DNA from: Pseudomonas sp. RIT-PI-AD | Lineage (GTDB): Bacteria > Pseudomonadota > Gammaproteobacteria > Pseudomonadales > Pseudomonadaceae | Length of the DNA stretch: 64,000 nt | Assembly (NCBI RefSeq): GCF_025642785.1 | Contig: NZ_JANZKU010000017.1 | Span: forward strand, 46,343-110,342 | Reading direction: 5' to 3' | Shown: in pieces, positions 25,365-34,455 of the stretch | How the letters are laid out: each line of letters opens with the position of its first letter | Position numbering within the stretch: position 1 is the stretch's first letter | Notes under the pieces: generated by a model | Told to the model about the DNA's origin: nothing | The model's database searches: none | The model's input: the letters and a program-made list of their open reading frames with translations, nothing else | Made by a program: the position numbers and the translations under genes

Positions 25365-26554
25365 CGGCCGTGGCCCCCGCGCCCGTAGACCGCGTCGCGC
25401 AGGTCCTCGACGAAGCGTCCGTTCATGCCCTCGTAGAGGGTGTTGGTCAGGGCCACCACGCTGAGCGCCCGGGCGCGGTCGACGAACCAGGAGTGTCCGT
25501 AGGCGCCACCCCAGCGCCAGGTGCCGGGGGATTCCGGTGAGTTCGCGGCGCGCGGGTCGCGCAGCACCGAGAAGCCCAGGCCGAAGCCGAATCCGGGCGC
25601 GGTGGGCAGGTCCGGCCCGCCGATCTGGTCGCGGCCCATTTCCTCCACCAAAGCCGGCGGCAGCAGGGGCGCGCCGCCGCGGCGCAGGCTTTCCAGGAGC
25701 GCGAGGACGTCCCCGGCACTGCCGACCATGCCGGCACCGCCCGAGTGAAAGGCGTCGGCATCGAAGGCCCGCGCCGGTTCGAAGCGGATGCCCACGCAGC
25801 CGTCGAGCGGCGCGACGGTTTCCCCTTCCGCCAGGCGGTGGGGCGCTGGCGTGTCGCTGACGTAGACCGTCGCCAATCGCTCGGCCGTGGGCGGTTCGAA
25901 GCCGCTGTCGAGCAGGCCGAGCGGCACGCCGACCCATTCCCGCAGCGCGTCGCCCAGGCTGCCACCGCACACCCGCGCGACCAGGGCGCCGACCACGTCG
26001 GTCGCCAGCGAATAGCCCCACTGGCTGCCGGGCGGGTAGAGCAGCGGCACCTGGGCGATTCGCCGGAGGTTCTCCGCCAGGTCGATACCGCTGCGGTCCA
26101 TGCCGTCGGAAACCCCGGCGCGGGCGTAGGGCCCGTCGGCGTCCTCCTCGAGGAAGCGGTAGCCGAGCCCGGCGCTGTGGCTGAGTGCCTGGCGCAGGCT
26201 GATGCGCGCGGGGCGGCCATCGGCCAGGCACGGACGGAATTCCGGCAACTTCCGGTCCAGGGGCTCGTCGAGGGCGAGCCGCCCTTGCGCCACCAGCACC
26301 AGGGCGGCGGTGCTGACGAATACCTTGGTCACCGAGGCCAGGCGAAACAGCGTGTCCTCGCGCATCGGGCGCCCGGCTTCGCGGTCGGCCAGGCCGGCGG
26401 CACGGCGGTAGACCGGGACGCCGTCGCGGGCCACCAGCACCACGCAGCCGACCAGGCGGCGCTCCGCCAGGCTCGCCTGGACGACGCGGTCGAGCCGTGC
26501 TTCCAGGTCGGGGTCGGGGAGGGCGGCGGTGGATGAGTCCAGTGGGTTCGGCAT
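25361..26554 (-). CDS. Serine hydrolase, class C beta-lactamase family
   Basis: 397 residues. The SxxK motif is SVTK (about 74-77, in LFRLASVTKVFVS), a YSL triad at about 185 takes the YxN position, and a Gly-rich C-terminal strand with AYGHSWF may serve as the HxG box. Family members include AmpC, esterases such as EstB and D-peptidases. No signal peptide is visible, so a cytoplasmic esterase or lactonase is more likely than a true beta-lactamase. AGGATTCCCC precedes the ATG. Divergent from the LysR gene 119 bases away. Confidence 0.88.
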   Translation of the reverse strand: MPNPLDSSTAALPDPDLEARLDRVVQASLAERRLVGCVVLVARDGVPVYRRAAGLADREAGRPMREDTLFRLASVTKVFVSTAALVLVAQGRLALDEPLDRKLPEFRPCLADGRPARISLRQALSHSAGLGYRFLEEDADGPYARAGVSDGMDRSGIDLAENLRRIAQVPLLYPPGSQWGYSLATDVVGALVARVCGGSLGDALREWVGVPLGLLDSGFEPPTAERLATVYVSDTPAPHRLAEGETVAPLDGCVGIRFEPARAFDADAFHSGGAGMVGSAGDVLALLESLRRGGAPLLPPALVEEMGRDQIGGPDLPTAPGFGFGLGFSVLRDPRAANSPESPGTWRWGGAYGHSWFVDRARALSVVALTNTLYEGMNGRFVEDLRDAVYGRGGHGR

Positions 26555-26673
26555 GGGGAATCCTGCGTATCGATGGGGAGGCTTACAGGTTAGAAGTTCA
26601 CCCGAAGCGGAAAAAGCCGGATAGAGTTCCGTTCAATGCGGAAGCCGATGTCCGCAATGGCCGGGGGTGCGCA

Positions 26674-27573
26674 GTGGATAGCCTGAGCGGTTTCATCGTT
26701 TTCGTGCGCGTCGCCGAAACCCGCAGCTTCGTCGCGGCAGCCCGCGGCCTGGGGGTCAGCGCTTCGGCGGTGGGCAAGCGCGTGGCGCGCCTGGAGGAGC
26801 GCCTGGGCGTGCGCCTGTTCCACCGCAGCACCCGCAGCATCACCCTCACCGCGGAAGGCGCGCTGTTCCTCGAACGCAGCCGGCGCATCCTCGGCGAAAT
26901 CGAGGCCACCGAACTGGAGCTGTCCCAAGGCCGCGACGTGCCACGGGGCAAGCTGCGGGTGAGCCTGCCGCAGGTGAGCAGCCTGGTGTTGCCGGTCCTG
27001 GCGGACTTCATGGCGGACTACCCGGAAATCGAGCTGGAGCTGGTGTTCACCGACCGCGTGGTGGATGTCATCGAAGAAGGGTTCGACGCGGTGCTGCGCA
27101 CCGGGCAACCGGCGGACTCGCGGCTTTCCGCGCGGCGCCTGGGCGATTTCCGTTTCCGCCTGGTCGGCGCGCCGGATTACTTCGCCCGCCACGGCGTGCC
27201 CGAGCGGCCCGCCGACCTGGCGCAGCATCGCTGCCTGCATTACCGCTTCCCCAGTTCCGGCAAGCTGGAAGAATGGCCACTGCGCCGCTCGCCCGGCGAG
27301 CCGGCGGCGCAGATCCCGCGCGCGATGGTCTGCAACAACATCGAGGCGCGCCTGTGTTTCGCCCTGCGCGGGCACGGCATCGCCTACCTGCCGGACTTCG
27401 CCTTCCCCGGCCTGCTGGAAAGCGGGCAATTGCGCAGCGTGCTCGACGACTGCGTGCTGGGCGAAAACAGCCTCTACATGCTCTGGCCGTCCGGTCGGCA
27501 GGTCGCACCCAAGCTGCGGGTGTTCATCGATTACCTCGACCAGCGGATCTTTCCCGCCGACGCGCCGGCCTGA
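26674..27573 (+). CDS. LysR-family transcriptional regulator
   Basis: 299 residues. The helix-turn-helix FVAAARGLGVSASAVGKRVA with LEERLGVRLFHRSTRSITLT (19-60) is typical of the CrgA-like LysR group; the substrate-binding domain follows from about 90. The GTG start at 26674 has GGGGGTG upstream and gives the standard N-terminus VDSLSGFIVFVRVAE. It is divergently placed to the serine hydrolase/MFS operon, which it probably controls from the 119-base shared region. Confidence 0.9.
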   Translation: MDSLSGFIVFVRVAETRSFVAAARGLGVSASAVGKRVARLEERLGVRLFHRSTRSITLTAEGALFLERSRRILGEIEATELELSQGRDVPRGKLRVSLPQVSSLVLPVLADFMADYPEIELELVFTDRVVDVIEEGFDAVLRTGQPADSRLSARRLGDFRFRLVGAPDYFARHGVPERPADLAQHRCLHYRFPSSGKLEEWPLRRSPGEPAAQIPRAMVCNNIEARLCFALRGHGIAYLPDFAFPGLLESGQLRSVLDDCVLGENSLYMLWPSGRQVAPKLRVFIDYLDQRIFPADAPA

Positions 27574-27801
27574 TCGCCACGCGCGGAAAACCTGGCCGGC
27601 CGGGCTTGCGCGGAACAGCGGCGGATGAGGCGGCGGCCGCCGCGTTTTCGCCCCGGGTATGTCCTCCGGGCGCCTTCGCCGTTTACCCTGGGGCCGCGCG
27701 CGCCTCGCCCCCATGCGAGTCCGCCGCGCCTCGAGGGCGCTCCCCGAGCGAGCGCCGAATCGACATCGACAGCCTATCCACCCCACAGTGAGTGTCGCCC
27801 C

Positions 27802-29412
27802 ATGTTCGATTTTTCCGCCGACGAATACCCCTATGCCTCGCAACGCCAGAGCGTCTTCGCCCCGCGCGGGATGGTCGCCGCCTCCCAGCCCCTGGCCGCC
27901 GAGGCCGGTATCGAAATGCTCCGCAAGGGGGGCAACGCCATCGACGCCGCCATCGCCAGCGCGGCGGCGCTGACGGTGGTCGAGCCCACCGGCTGCGGGA
28001 TCGGCGGCGACGCCTTCGCCCTGGTCTGGAGCCAGGGGCGCTTGCACGGGCTGGATGCCAGCGGCCATGCGCCCCAGGCGCTGACCCTGGACGCGGTGCG
28101 GGCGGCCGGGCACGACAGGATGCCGGCCTATGGCTGGACGCCGGTGACCGTGCCGGGATGCCCGGCGGCCTGGGCCGAGTTGTCCGCGCGCTTCGGCCGG
28201 CTGCCCTTCGCCGACCTGCTGCAACCGGCCATCGACCTGGCGGCCGAGGGCTTCCCGGTGTCGCCGGTGATCGCCCGCCAATGGCAACGCGCCCTGGAGA
28301 CCTTCGGCGCCCAGCGCCAGCCGGCCCTGGAAGCCTGGTTCGACACCTACCTGATCGACGGCCGCGCGCCCCGCGCCGGCGAGCCGTTCCGCAACCCGGC
28401 GCAGGCCGAGACCCTCGCCGAACTGGCCGCCAGCGGCTGCGAGAGTTTCTACCGGGGCGCCCTGGCCGAGCGCCTGGACGCGCACTCGCGGGCCAGCGGC
28501 GGCTACCTGCGCGCCAGCGACCTGCAGGACTACCGGCCGCGCTGGGTCGAGCCGATCGGAGTGAATTACCGGGGCGTCGACGTCTGGGAAATCCCGCCCA
28601 GCGGCCAGGGCCTGATCGCCCTGATGACCCTGAAGATCCTCGAAGGCTTCGCGTTCGAGCAGCGCGACAGCCTGGGCACCTGGCACCGCCAATTGGAGGC
28701 GATGAAGCTCGCCTATGCCGACGGGCTGCAGCACATCACCGATGCCGCGCACATGCGCGTGGCGGTCGCCGAGTTGCTCGGCGCCGACTACGCCGCGCGT
28801 CGCCGGGGAAGCATCGGTGCGCGGGCGGCGACCCCGGCGGCCGGCGATCCCCAGGCCAGCGGCACGGTGTACCTGGCCAGCGCCGACGGCGAGGGCAACA
28901 TGGTTTCGTTCATCCAGAGCAACTACGGCGGCTTCGGCTCCGGGGTGGTATTGCCCGACAGCGGCATCGCCCTGCAGAACCGTGGGCAGGAATTCAGCCT
29001 CGATCCCGGCCACGTCAACTGCCTGGCGCCGGGCAAGAAGACCTTCCACACCATCATTCCGGGCTTCCTCAGCAAGCAGGGCCACCCCCTCGGGCCCTTC
29101 GGCGTGATGGGGGGCTACATGCAGCCCCAGGGCCATGTGCAGATGGTGATGAACCTGGTGGATTTCGGCCTCAACCCGCAGGCCGCCCTGGACGCGCCCC
29201 GCTGGCAGTGGCTGGGCGGCCTGAGGGTGGGGGTGGAGCAGGCGACCCCGCGCGATCTGGCCCTGGCGCTGGCCCGCCGCGGCCATCGGATCGAGGTGGC
29301 GCACGATTCCCTCGATTACGGCCGCGGCCAGATCATCCTGCGCGATGCCGAGAGCGGGGTGCTCTGCGGCGGCACCGAACCGCGGGCGGACGCCCACATC
29401 GCGGTGTGGTGA
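27802..29412 (+). CDS. Gamma-glutamyltransferase family protein
   Basis: 536 residues. The N-terminal GGT segment GMVAASQPLAAEAGIEMLRK and GGNAIDAAIA is strong; the nucleophile after self-cleavage would be Thr355 (ASGTVYLASADGEGN), followed by SNYGGFGSGVVLP and the GVMGGYMQPQGHVQM motif. No signal peptide is visible, unlike periplasmic Ggt, and the closest type is the YwrD/acylase-like group, which may act as cephalosporin acylase or handle unusual gamma-glutamyl amides. The start is uncertain since the ribosome site is weak; the ORF could extend to 27625. Stands alone. Confidence 0.9.
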   Translation: MFDFSADEYPYASQRQSVFAPRGMVAASQPLAAEAGIEMLRKGGNAIDAAIASAAALTVVEPTGCGIGGDAFALVWSQGRLHGLDASGHAPQALTLDAVRAAGHDRMPAYGWTPVTVPGCPAAWAELSARFGRLPFADLLQPAIDLAAEGFPVSPVIARQWQRALETFGAQRQPALEAWFDTYLIDGRAPRAGEPFRNPAQAETLAELAASGCESFYRGALAERLDAHSRASGGYLRASDLQDYRPRWVEPIGVNYRGVDVWEIPPSGQGLIALMTLKILEGFAFEQRDSLGTWHRQLEAMKLAYADGLQHITDAAHMRVAVAELLGADYAARRRGSIGARAATPAAGDPQASGTVYLASADGEGNMVSFIQSNYGGFGSGVVLPDSGIALQNRGQEFSLDPGHVNCLAPGKKTFHTIIPGFLSKQGHPLGPFGVMGGYMQPQGHVQMVMNLVDFGLNPQAALDAPRWQWLGGLRVGVEQATPRDLALALARRGHRIEVAHDSLDYGRGQIILRDAESGVLCGGTEPRADAHIAVW

Positions 29413-29528
29413 GAGGCGCTCGTCGTCTTCAACGGATGCCCGTGGCCGGACGGCGCGCCGGTCGGCATCTCGGGCGAACCGGGGAGGCCGGCCGCCCCTC
29501 GAAGCACTGAACCCCACCGGCGAGCGCC

Positions 29529-29801
29529 ATGCCCATCGACGACGACCAGATCCGCGCCTGCATCCTGGAGGCGCTGAGCGCACGCGACGCCCAGGCCTCC
29601 GCCTGCCCTTCGGAAATCGCCCGTCGCCTGGCGGCGGACGAAGCCGGCTGGCGAGCGCTGATGCCGGCGGTGCGGCGGGTAGCGCTGGAATTGGCGGCCG
29701 GCGGCCGGCTGAGGATCACCCAGGGCGAGCGCATATTGGAAGGCGAGGATCTGCCGCGCGGCCCCATCCGCCTGCGGCGCGGTCCGGCGTTCGAGGGCTG
29801 A
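29529..29801 (+). CDS. DUF3253 small protein
   Basis: 90 residues. It looks like a small winged-helix protein: IRACILEALSARD, then SEIARRLAADEAGWRALMPA, a second helix ending in VALELAAGGRLRITQGER and a strand pair. This matches DUF3253, of unknown function, often found near house-keeping enzymes. The ATG follows ACCGGCGAGCGCC, with a modest ribosome site. Confidence 0.85.
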   Translation: MPIDDDQIRACILEALSARDAQASACPSEIARRLAADEAGWRALMPAVRRVALELAAGGRLRITQGERILEGEDLPRGPIRLRRGPAFEG

Positions 29802-29844
29802 TCGGGGTGGCGGGCGCGGCCGCAGCAGCGGCTCGCCGTCGCGC

Positions 29845-30807
29845 TCAGGCGCGGCGCAGGTCGAGCACCACCGCGGCGATACGGTCGGCGCCGGCGTAGG
29901 CGGGTTCGAGCAATTCCTCGCCGAACACGTCCGGGTCCATTTCCCGGTAATGCCAGTTCACCGGGCTGTCTGCCAGGCGCTGGCGCAGGCGGCCGAGGAA
30001 GGGGTCGCGGCCTTCCACCATGGCCACGCCGGTGTACAGCAGCAGGGCGCCGCCCGGGGCGAGGCGCTCGAGCGCCGCGTCGACGATGGCCAGGGAAAGC
30101 CCCAGCCCCAGGCCGCCACCGCCGTGTCGATAGGCGCGTTCGCCGGGGTCGAGCAGATAGGGCGGGTTGGAGACGATCAGGTCGAAGTCGCCCTCGACGT
30201 CCTTGAGCAAGTCGCTGTGCCGGGCGCTGAGCCGCTCGGCACCCGCCAGGGCGGCGTTCACCCGGGTGAGCGCGAGGGCGCGGGGATTGATGTCCAGCGC
30301 CAGCACCTCGGCCTGGGGGCATGCCCGGGCGACGCGCAGGGCGCCGGGGCCGGCGCCGCAGCCGATGTCCGCCGCGCGGCGGATCGAACCGGGGACGACG
30401 CCCTCCAGGTGCCGATCGATGGCCTGGACGAACCGGTAGGTGTCGGGGCCGAAGAACACCGCATCGGTGGCGTCGGTGGGGTAGCGGGAATGCACCAGCA
30501 GGCCGTCGTCCAGGCTCGACCAGCGTACCCGGCTGCGCCAGCCGTCGCCGTGCGCCTCGAGGGCGTCAGCAGCCTCCAGGGCGGCGAAGACCTCAGCGTC
30601 GAGCACCTCCCGGCGAAACGGTCGGCTCCAGCCGAAGACATCCGCCAAGCCACGCGCCATACGGTTTTCCGGGCGGGCGTTGACCCGCGCATGGGTCGCC
30701 GGGGTGACGGTGACGAAGCGGTAGTCGCGGGCTTGCAGCAGCCGGCCCAGGCGCAGCAGCGCCTCGTCCCTGGCCGGCAGGGCGGTTCCGGCGAGCGGCG
30801 CGGTCAT
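29845..30807 (-). CDS. Class I SAM-dependent methyltransferase (HemK/RsmC-like)
   Basis: 320 residues. AADIGCGAGPGALRVA (about 166-181) is the SAM-binding motif I, LALDINPRALALTRVNAAL holds the acidic ribose-binding residue, and DLIVSNPPYLLD is the NPPY motif of N-methyltransferases that modify glutamine amides or bases. A 150-residue N-terminal region is not obviously a known domain. Its ATG overlaps the stop of the diiron-enzyme gene by four bases. It may methylate a product of that enzyme or act on a macromolecule; not resolved. Confidence 0.88.
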   Translation of the reverse strand: MTAPLAGTALPARDEALLRLGRLLQARDYRFVTVTPATHARVNARPENRMARGLADVFGWSRPFRREVLDAEVFAALEAADALEAHGDGWRSRVRWSSLDDGLLVHSRYPTDATDAVFFGPDTYRFVQAIDRHLEGVVPGSIRRAADIGCGAGPGALRVARACPQAEVLALDINPRALALTRVNAALAGAERLSARHSDLLKDVEGDFDLIVSNPPYLLDPGERAYRHGGGGLGLGLSLAIVDAALERLAPGGALLLYTGVAMVEGRDPFLGRLRQRLADSPVNWHYREMDPDVFGEELLEPAYAGADRIAAVVLDLRRA

Positions 30808-32225
30808 TGGGTCAGTTCCCTGAACAGGCGCGTCGCCAACAGGCCCGGCGGGGTGGAATGGAGCGCGGGGGCCATGAGTTCGATGAGCCGCGCCAGGCGC
30901 TCGGGGTCGGAGCAGCCCTGCAGTTCCGCTTTCAAGGCGGTGAGTTCGCGGTCGAATTCCGACCCGGCGACGGCTTCGCCCGGAGCGGCGTTGCCCAGGG
31001 CCAGGCCCGGGCGCCGCCATTGGCGGAAATTCGTTCGGCCCTGGGGACCCTTGGGCCGGACCTGGGCGGCCAGCCAGTCGCCGGCGATCCAGTCGTGCAG
31101 GAGTTGCTGCTCGTAGGGGCTGAACACGCCGAACATCACCGCCCGGTCGCCCTGGACCAGTTGCCAGAAACGGCTCTCGGCCGGGTCTTGGTGACGGCGG
31201 ATCCAGCCGCGCGTTTCCAGGGCGCCGAGGAATTCGCCGATCTGGCCGGGGCGGCTCAGCCATTCGTTCACGGTGCGCCCTTCGATGCGGCAGAAGTCCG
31301 AATGCACCATGCCGGCGGTCTCGCGCTTGCGTTCGAACATCGCCAGCAGCTCGCGCTCCAGGTCGAAGGCTTCGATCACCGCCGTCGTGCCCAGCCCCAG
31401 GTCGTTCAGGCGGTAGCCGAGGGCGACGCGTCGGTAGAACGCCTCGGCGTCGCCGATCACCGGCAGGTTGTCCAGCACCGCTTGCGCGGCCTTGTGGGCA
31501 TGTCCGGTGCTGGCGTTGTCGATGGTCACGTGCAACTGGAAGTAATAGGGGTCGATGTCCAGCTCGCTCAATTCGAACGCGGTGATCAGCAGGTGCAGCG
31601 GCAGTTGCTCGTAGCCCAGGTTGTAGCCGATCACTTCCGGCAGGTAGTCCTCGGCCAGGGTGCCCAGCACCAGTTGCAGGGCGCCCTGGGTGAAATGCGC
31701 GTCAGACAGCATGGAGGTGTCTTCGCAGCCATGGCTGGCCAACAGCTTCTTGTACAGGACCACGTGGTTCTGCGCGGGATTGCCGTCGCCCAGTTCTTCG
31801 AGGTAGGTGCGCGCCAGGCCCTGGAAGCGCGCGTCGTACCAGCGCGGCAGCACCCCGTGCAGCCAGGCGCCATCGACCAGCTTGGTCGGCGCCACGGCGT
31901 GGATGAAGTACAGGGCATGGGAGCGGTTGGCGAAGTAGCGACGCGGCTGGCCCTGCTTGCGGCGGGTCAGGTACTGGTTATAGGCCGCGGTGGTGCGTTT
32001 CGCGCCGGCGATCACCCAAGCGGACAGTTCTCGGGCATCCTTGGGCAGGTCGCATGGCAGATCCTGCGCCCGCGCCAGTTGCCGCTCCAGGTAGTCGCGG
32101 CCGAGCTCGCGGTTGGCCAGCGGCTGCTCCAGCAGCGCCTGGTAGACGTCGCGATCCTGCACCGGGCTCGGGTGAGGAAGGGACATGGCGCGCGGCTGGG
32201 TCGAAATCGGGGTCAGTGTCGTCAT
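30804..32225 (-). CDS. Heme-oxygenase-like iron-containing redox enzyme (predicted HDO)
   Basis: 473 residues. The central part (about 130-260) fits the Haem_oxygenas_2/iron-containing redox enzyme family: YLEELGDGNPAQNH (141-154), a helix with YLPEVIGYNLGYEQLPLH, and FQLHVTIDNASTGHAHKAAQ with His232, Asp236 and His242 as likely iron ligands. Related HDOs (UndA, SznF, CADD) carry out O2-dependent N-oxygenation or C-C cleavage at a non-haem diiron site. The N-terminus (RYFANRSHALYFIHAVAPTK) and C-terminal 180 residues are extensions. AAGG lies seven bases before the ATG. It is co-translated with the methyltransferase. Substrate unknown. Confidence 0.82.
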   Translation of the reverse strand: MTTLTPISTQPRAMSLPHPSPVQDRDVYQALLEQPLANRELGRDYLERQLARAQDLPCDLPKDARELSAWVIAGAKRTTAAYNQYLTRRKQGQPRRYFANRSHALYFIHAVAPTKLVDGAWLHGVLPRWYDARFQGLARTYLEELGDGNPAQNHVVLYKKLLASHGCEDTSMLSDAHFTQGALQLVLGTLAEDYLPEVIGYNLGYEQLPLHLLITAFELSELDIDPYYFQLHVTIDNASTGHAHKAAQAVLDNLPVIGDAEAFYRRVALGYRLNDLGLGTTAVIEAFDLERELLAMFERKRETAGMVHSDFCRIEGRTVNEWLSRPGQIGEFLGALETRGWIRRHQDPAESRFWQLVQGDRAVMFGVFSPYEQQLLHDWIAGDWLAAQVRPKGPQGRTNFRQWRRPGLALGNAAPGEAVAGSEFDRELTALKAELQGCSDPERLARLIELMAPALHSTPPGLLATRLFRELTQ

Positions 32226-32799
32226 GATGCAACCTTGGCTTGCCGGAAAGTGCGCAGCGACATGGCCAAGGAGCGGCGACGGATTCGGCGTTATCGCCGA
32301 TGCCTGCCTGGGTCCCCGTGGTACTCCACTGCTACTGCGAAGCGTCTTGTGAGGCCGAAGCGTTCTGGGCGGTGCGCTTCTGGCCTGTCGAGATTGTGAG
32401 TTTGCCCGCGGAAAAAGATTCCGGTTTTAAGCCGGACGGCGTCGTGCCCCGGGAGCGGCTATCCGGAGCCGGAGCGACGGCCTCGCGCAGCGAGGCGCCA
32501 GGCTGCGCCAACGCGCGGGCAGGCGGCCCGACGCCAGGGCCTGTGGCGGGTGCGGGCGAGCTTGGCGGCTGGGGACGCAGGCAGGCGACGGGCGGCAAGC
32601 ATTGACCCCACGCCAAGGGTGCCCGACGCGCAGGGTTCGCCGCGCCGCGCGCACCTGGGCGGACGCGCTCGGCGCCGTCGTCTTCGGAGGCCGGCAGCGC
32701 TAAGCTGTTTCCCGGCGTCATGGCTGCAAGCGGCCCGTCGGGACGTATGCCAACGGCCTTTTGGCGAAGCCTCCCATCCCCTCACTCCAGGCGCTCTCG
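32226..32799. other. 574-base gene-free stretch
   Basis: It separates the diiron-enzyme gene from the HAD gene. Several open frames exist because the GC content is high, but none has a start signal or protein-like composition. No clear terminator or promoter seen beyond the leader before 32225. Confidence 0.5.
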
Positions 32800-33510
32800 A
32801 TGCCCGAATCCAACACCTCGATGTTCACACTCGATCCCGCGCCGAAGGTCATCACCTTCGACTGCTATGGCACGCTCGTGCAGTGGTACGAAGTGCTGCT
32901 GCGGGAGATCGGCGCGACGCTGGCGAGGCACGACGCGCGCGGCGCCAGCGCATCGGCGATCCTCGACAGCTTCTCCGCGCAGGGCCGACGCCTGACGGCG
33001 GAGCGGCCGCACCGCCTCTACGCGGACATCCTGCGCATCGGCTTTGCCGCCGCGTTCGGCGAACACGGCCTGACCCCGAGCGCGGACGAGCTCGAAGGCA
33101 TCGCCTCGTCGCCCATGAGGATGGGCCCGCACCCCGAGGTGCCGGGTGCCCTGCGGCGATTGCGCGAGCGCTACAAGCTGGCGATCTTCACCAACTCCGA
33201 CGACGCTCTCATCGCGCCGACCGTGGCGCGCATCGGCGTGCCCTTCGACTACGTCATCACCGCCGAGCAGGCGCAGGCCTACAAGCCGTCGCGCCGGCTC
33301 TTCGAGTACGCCTACCGCGCGATGGGCGTGACGCCGGACGAAACCCTGCACGTGGCGATGGGCATGTACTGGGACATGAAGGCCTGTCATGAGCTGGGTC
33401 TACGCGGCATCTGGGTGAACCGGCGGGGTGAGGTCGGCAACCCGGACTGGCTGCCCTACGCGCAGGTGTCCGACCTGGACGGCGCGGCCGCCTTGCTCTT
33501 GCCCGCATGA
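32800..33510 (+). CDS. HAD-superfamily hydrolase, haloacid dehalogenase type II-like
   Basis: 236 residues. Motif I FDCYGTLVQWYE has nucleophile Asp21 and the DxxGT pattern; motif II is IFTNSDD; motif III is Lys in QAYKPSRRLFEYAY; motif IV region is VAMGMYWDMKA. The L-2-haloacid dehalogenases have SSNxWD there; the Ser and Asn are missing, so dehalogenation is doubtful and a phosphatase or other hydrolase is possible. Start at 32800 is preferred over 32761 and 32821 from the weak AGG upstream. It is convergent with the LuxR gene. Confidence 0.85.
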   Translation: MPESNTSMFTLDPAPKVITFDCYGTLVQWYEVLLREIGATLARHDARGASASAILDSFSAQGRRLTAERPHRLYADILRIGFAAAFGEHGLTPSADELEGIASSPMRMGPHPEVPGALRRLRERYKLAIFTNSDDALIAPTVARIGVPFDYVITAEQAQAYKPSRRLFEYAYRAMGVTPDETLHVAMGMYWDMKACHELGLRGIWVNRRGEVGNPDWLPYAQVSDLDGAAALLLPA

Positions 33511-33585
33511 CGCGAGCCTGGCGCGGCGCCTGTGGCGCTCGGGGTCGGGAGCGGCGCCTCGCCGCCCGGCGGGTGGGGCGAAGTC

Positions 33586-34299
33586 CTAGAGCAGGCTCAT
33601 CAGCGCCGCCTTGGCGATGGCCTGGCTCTTGTTGCGCGAGCAGAGCTTGCGGTTGATGCGCTTGATATGGAAGTTGACGGTGCTCTTGCTGATGAACACC
33701 TGGTGAGCGATTTCCTCCGCGGTCATGCCGTCGGCGCTGAGCCGGAGGATATGCAGTTCGCGGCTGGAGAGTTTTTCCCGGGGCAGCAACGGGAAGTCGC
33801 TTTTCCGCTCCCGGGCCACGATGTCCAGCAGCGTCCGGCACGCCTGGTAGGCCAGGGGCCGCAGGTCCTCGGCCAGTTGCCCGGAGAGCGGCAGGGCGCC
33901 GCGGGTCAGGGACAGGATGGCGGTGACCCCGCCCTTGAAGATGAACCAGTAGCTGAGACCCTCGTCGCTGGCGTCCCGCCAGAGCAGGGGGATGCGCCGA
34001 TGCCGGGGGAGTTCTTCGCGCCAGATCAGGGTGTCCTTGCCGCCGCTGTAGTTCAGCACCGGATCGTCCTGCCAGGACCGTCCTTCGTCGTAGGCCCGGC
34101 GCGCGGCGTCGCTGAAGTTGTCCAGCACGTAGACCACCGGAAACGACACCGGCAGCGGCGAGCGCAGGGCGAAATGGAAGTGCGAGAAACCGGCCTTCTC
34201 GACGATCAGCCGCTGGACCTCGCTGGTCCTGCTGAGGTGGGGAATGACCCGGGTGAAATCGAACGTGCCGCGTTGCGACGGCTTTCCTGCCTGTTCCAT
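33586..34299 (-). CDS. LuxR-family transcriptional regulator (LuxR solo)
   Basis: 237 residues. The N-terminal autoinducer-binding-like domain (about 15-165) is followed by a GerE helix-turn-helix (about 172-232: LSSRELHILRLSADGMTAEE, IAHQVFISKSTVNFHIKRIN). Compared with LasR, Asp-Pro and one Tyr of the acyl-homoserine lactone pocket are kept (SWQDDPV) but the Trp60 equivalent is Ala and the second Tyr is Ser, so it may sense another ligand. No luxI gene is in the window. Start ATG 34299 follows GGAGG; ATG 34311 sits in front of that site. Confidence 0.88.
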   Translation of the reverse strand: MEQAGKPSQRGTFDFTRVIPHLSRTSEVQRLIVEKAGFSHFHFALRSPLPVSFPVVYVLDNFSDAARRAYDEGRSWQDDPVLNYSGGKDTLIWREELPRHRRIPLLWRDASDEGLSYWFIFKGGVTAILSLTRGALPLSGQLAEDLRPLAYQACRTLLDIVARERKSDFPLLPREKLSSRELHILRLSADGMTAEEIAHQVFISKSTVNFHIKRINRKLCSRNKSQAIAKAALMSLL

Positions 34300-34455
34300 A
34301 GCATCCTCCATGACGTGCGTTCCTTGAATTCCAGCATTCCGTGCAGCGCTTCCGCGGTGTCGCGACTCTGTTCCTTTTTCTACGGCGTCGGCCGGCTCGC
34401 TTCGTCGCTGCGCCCGCTGCTCTGGCGGTCGCCCGCGCGCTCCCGCGCGAGGGCC

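Noticed and set aside
32332..32721. Minus-strand frame of 129 codons in the gene-free stretch
   Set aside because: Proline/alanine-rich low-complexity composition, no ribosome site, no recognisable domain.
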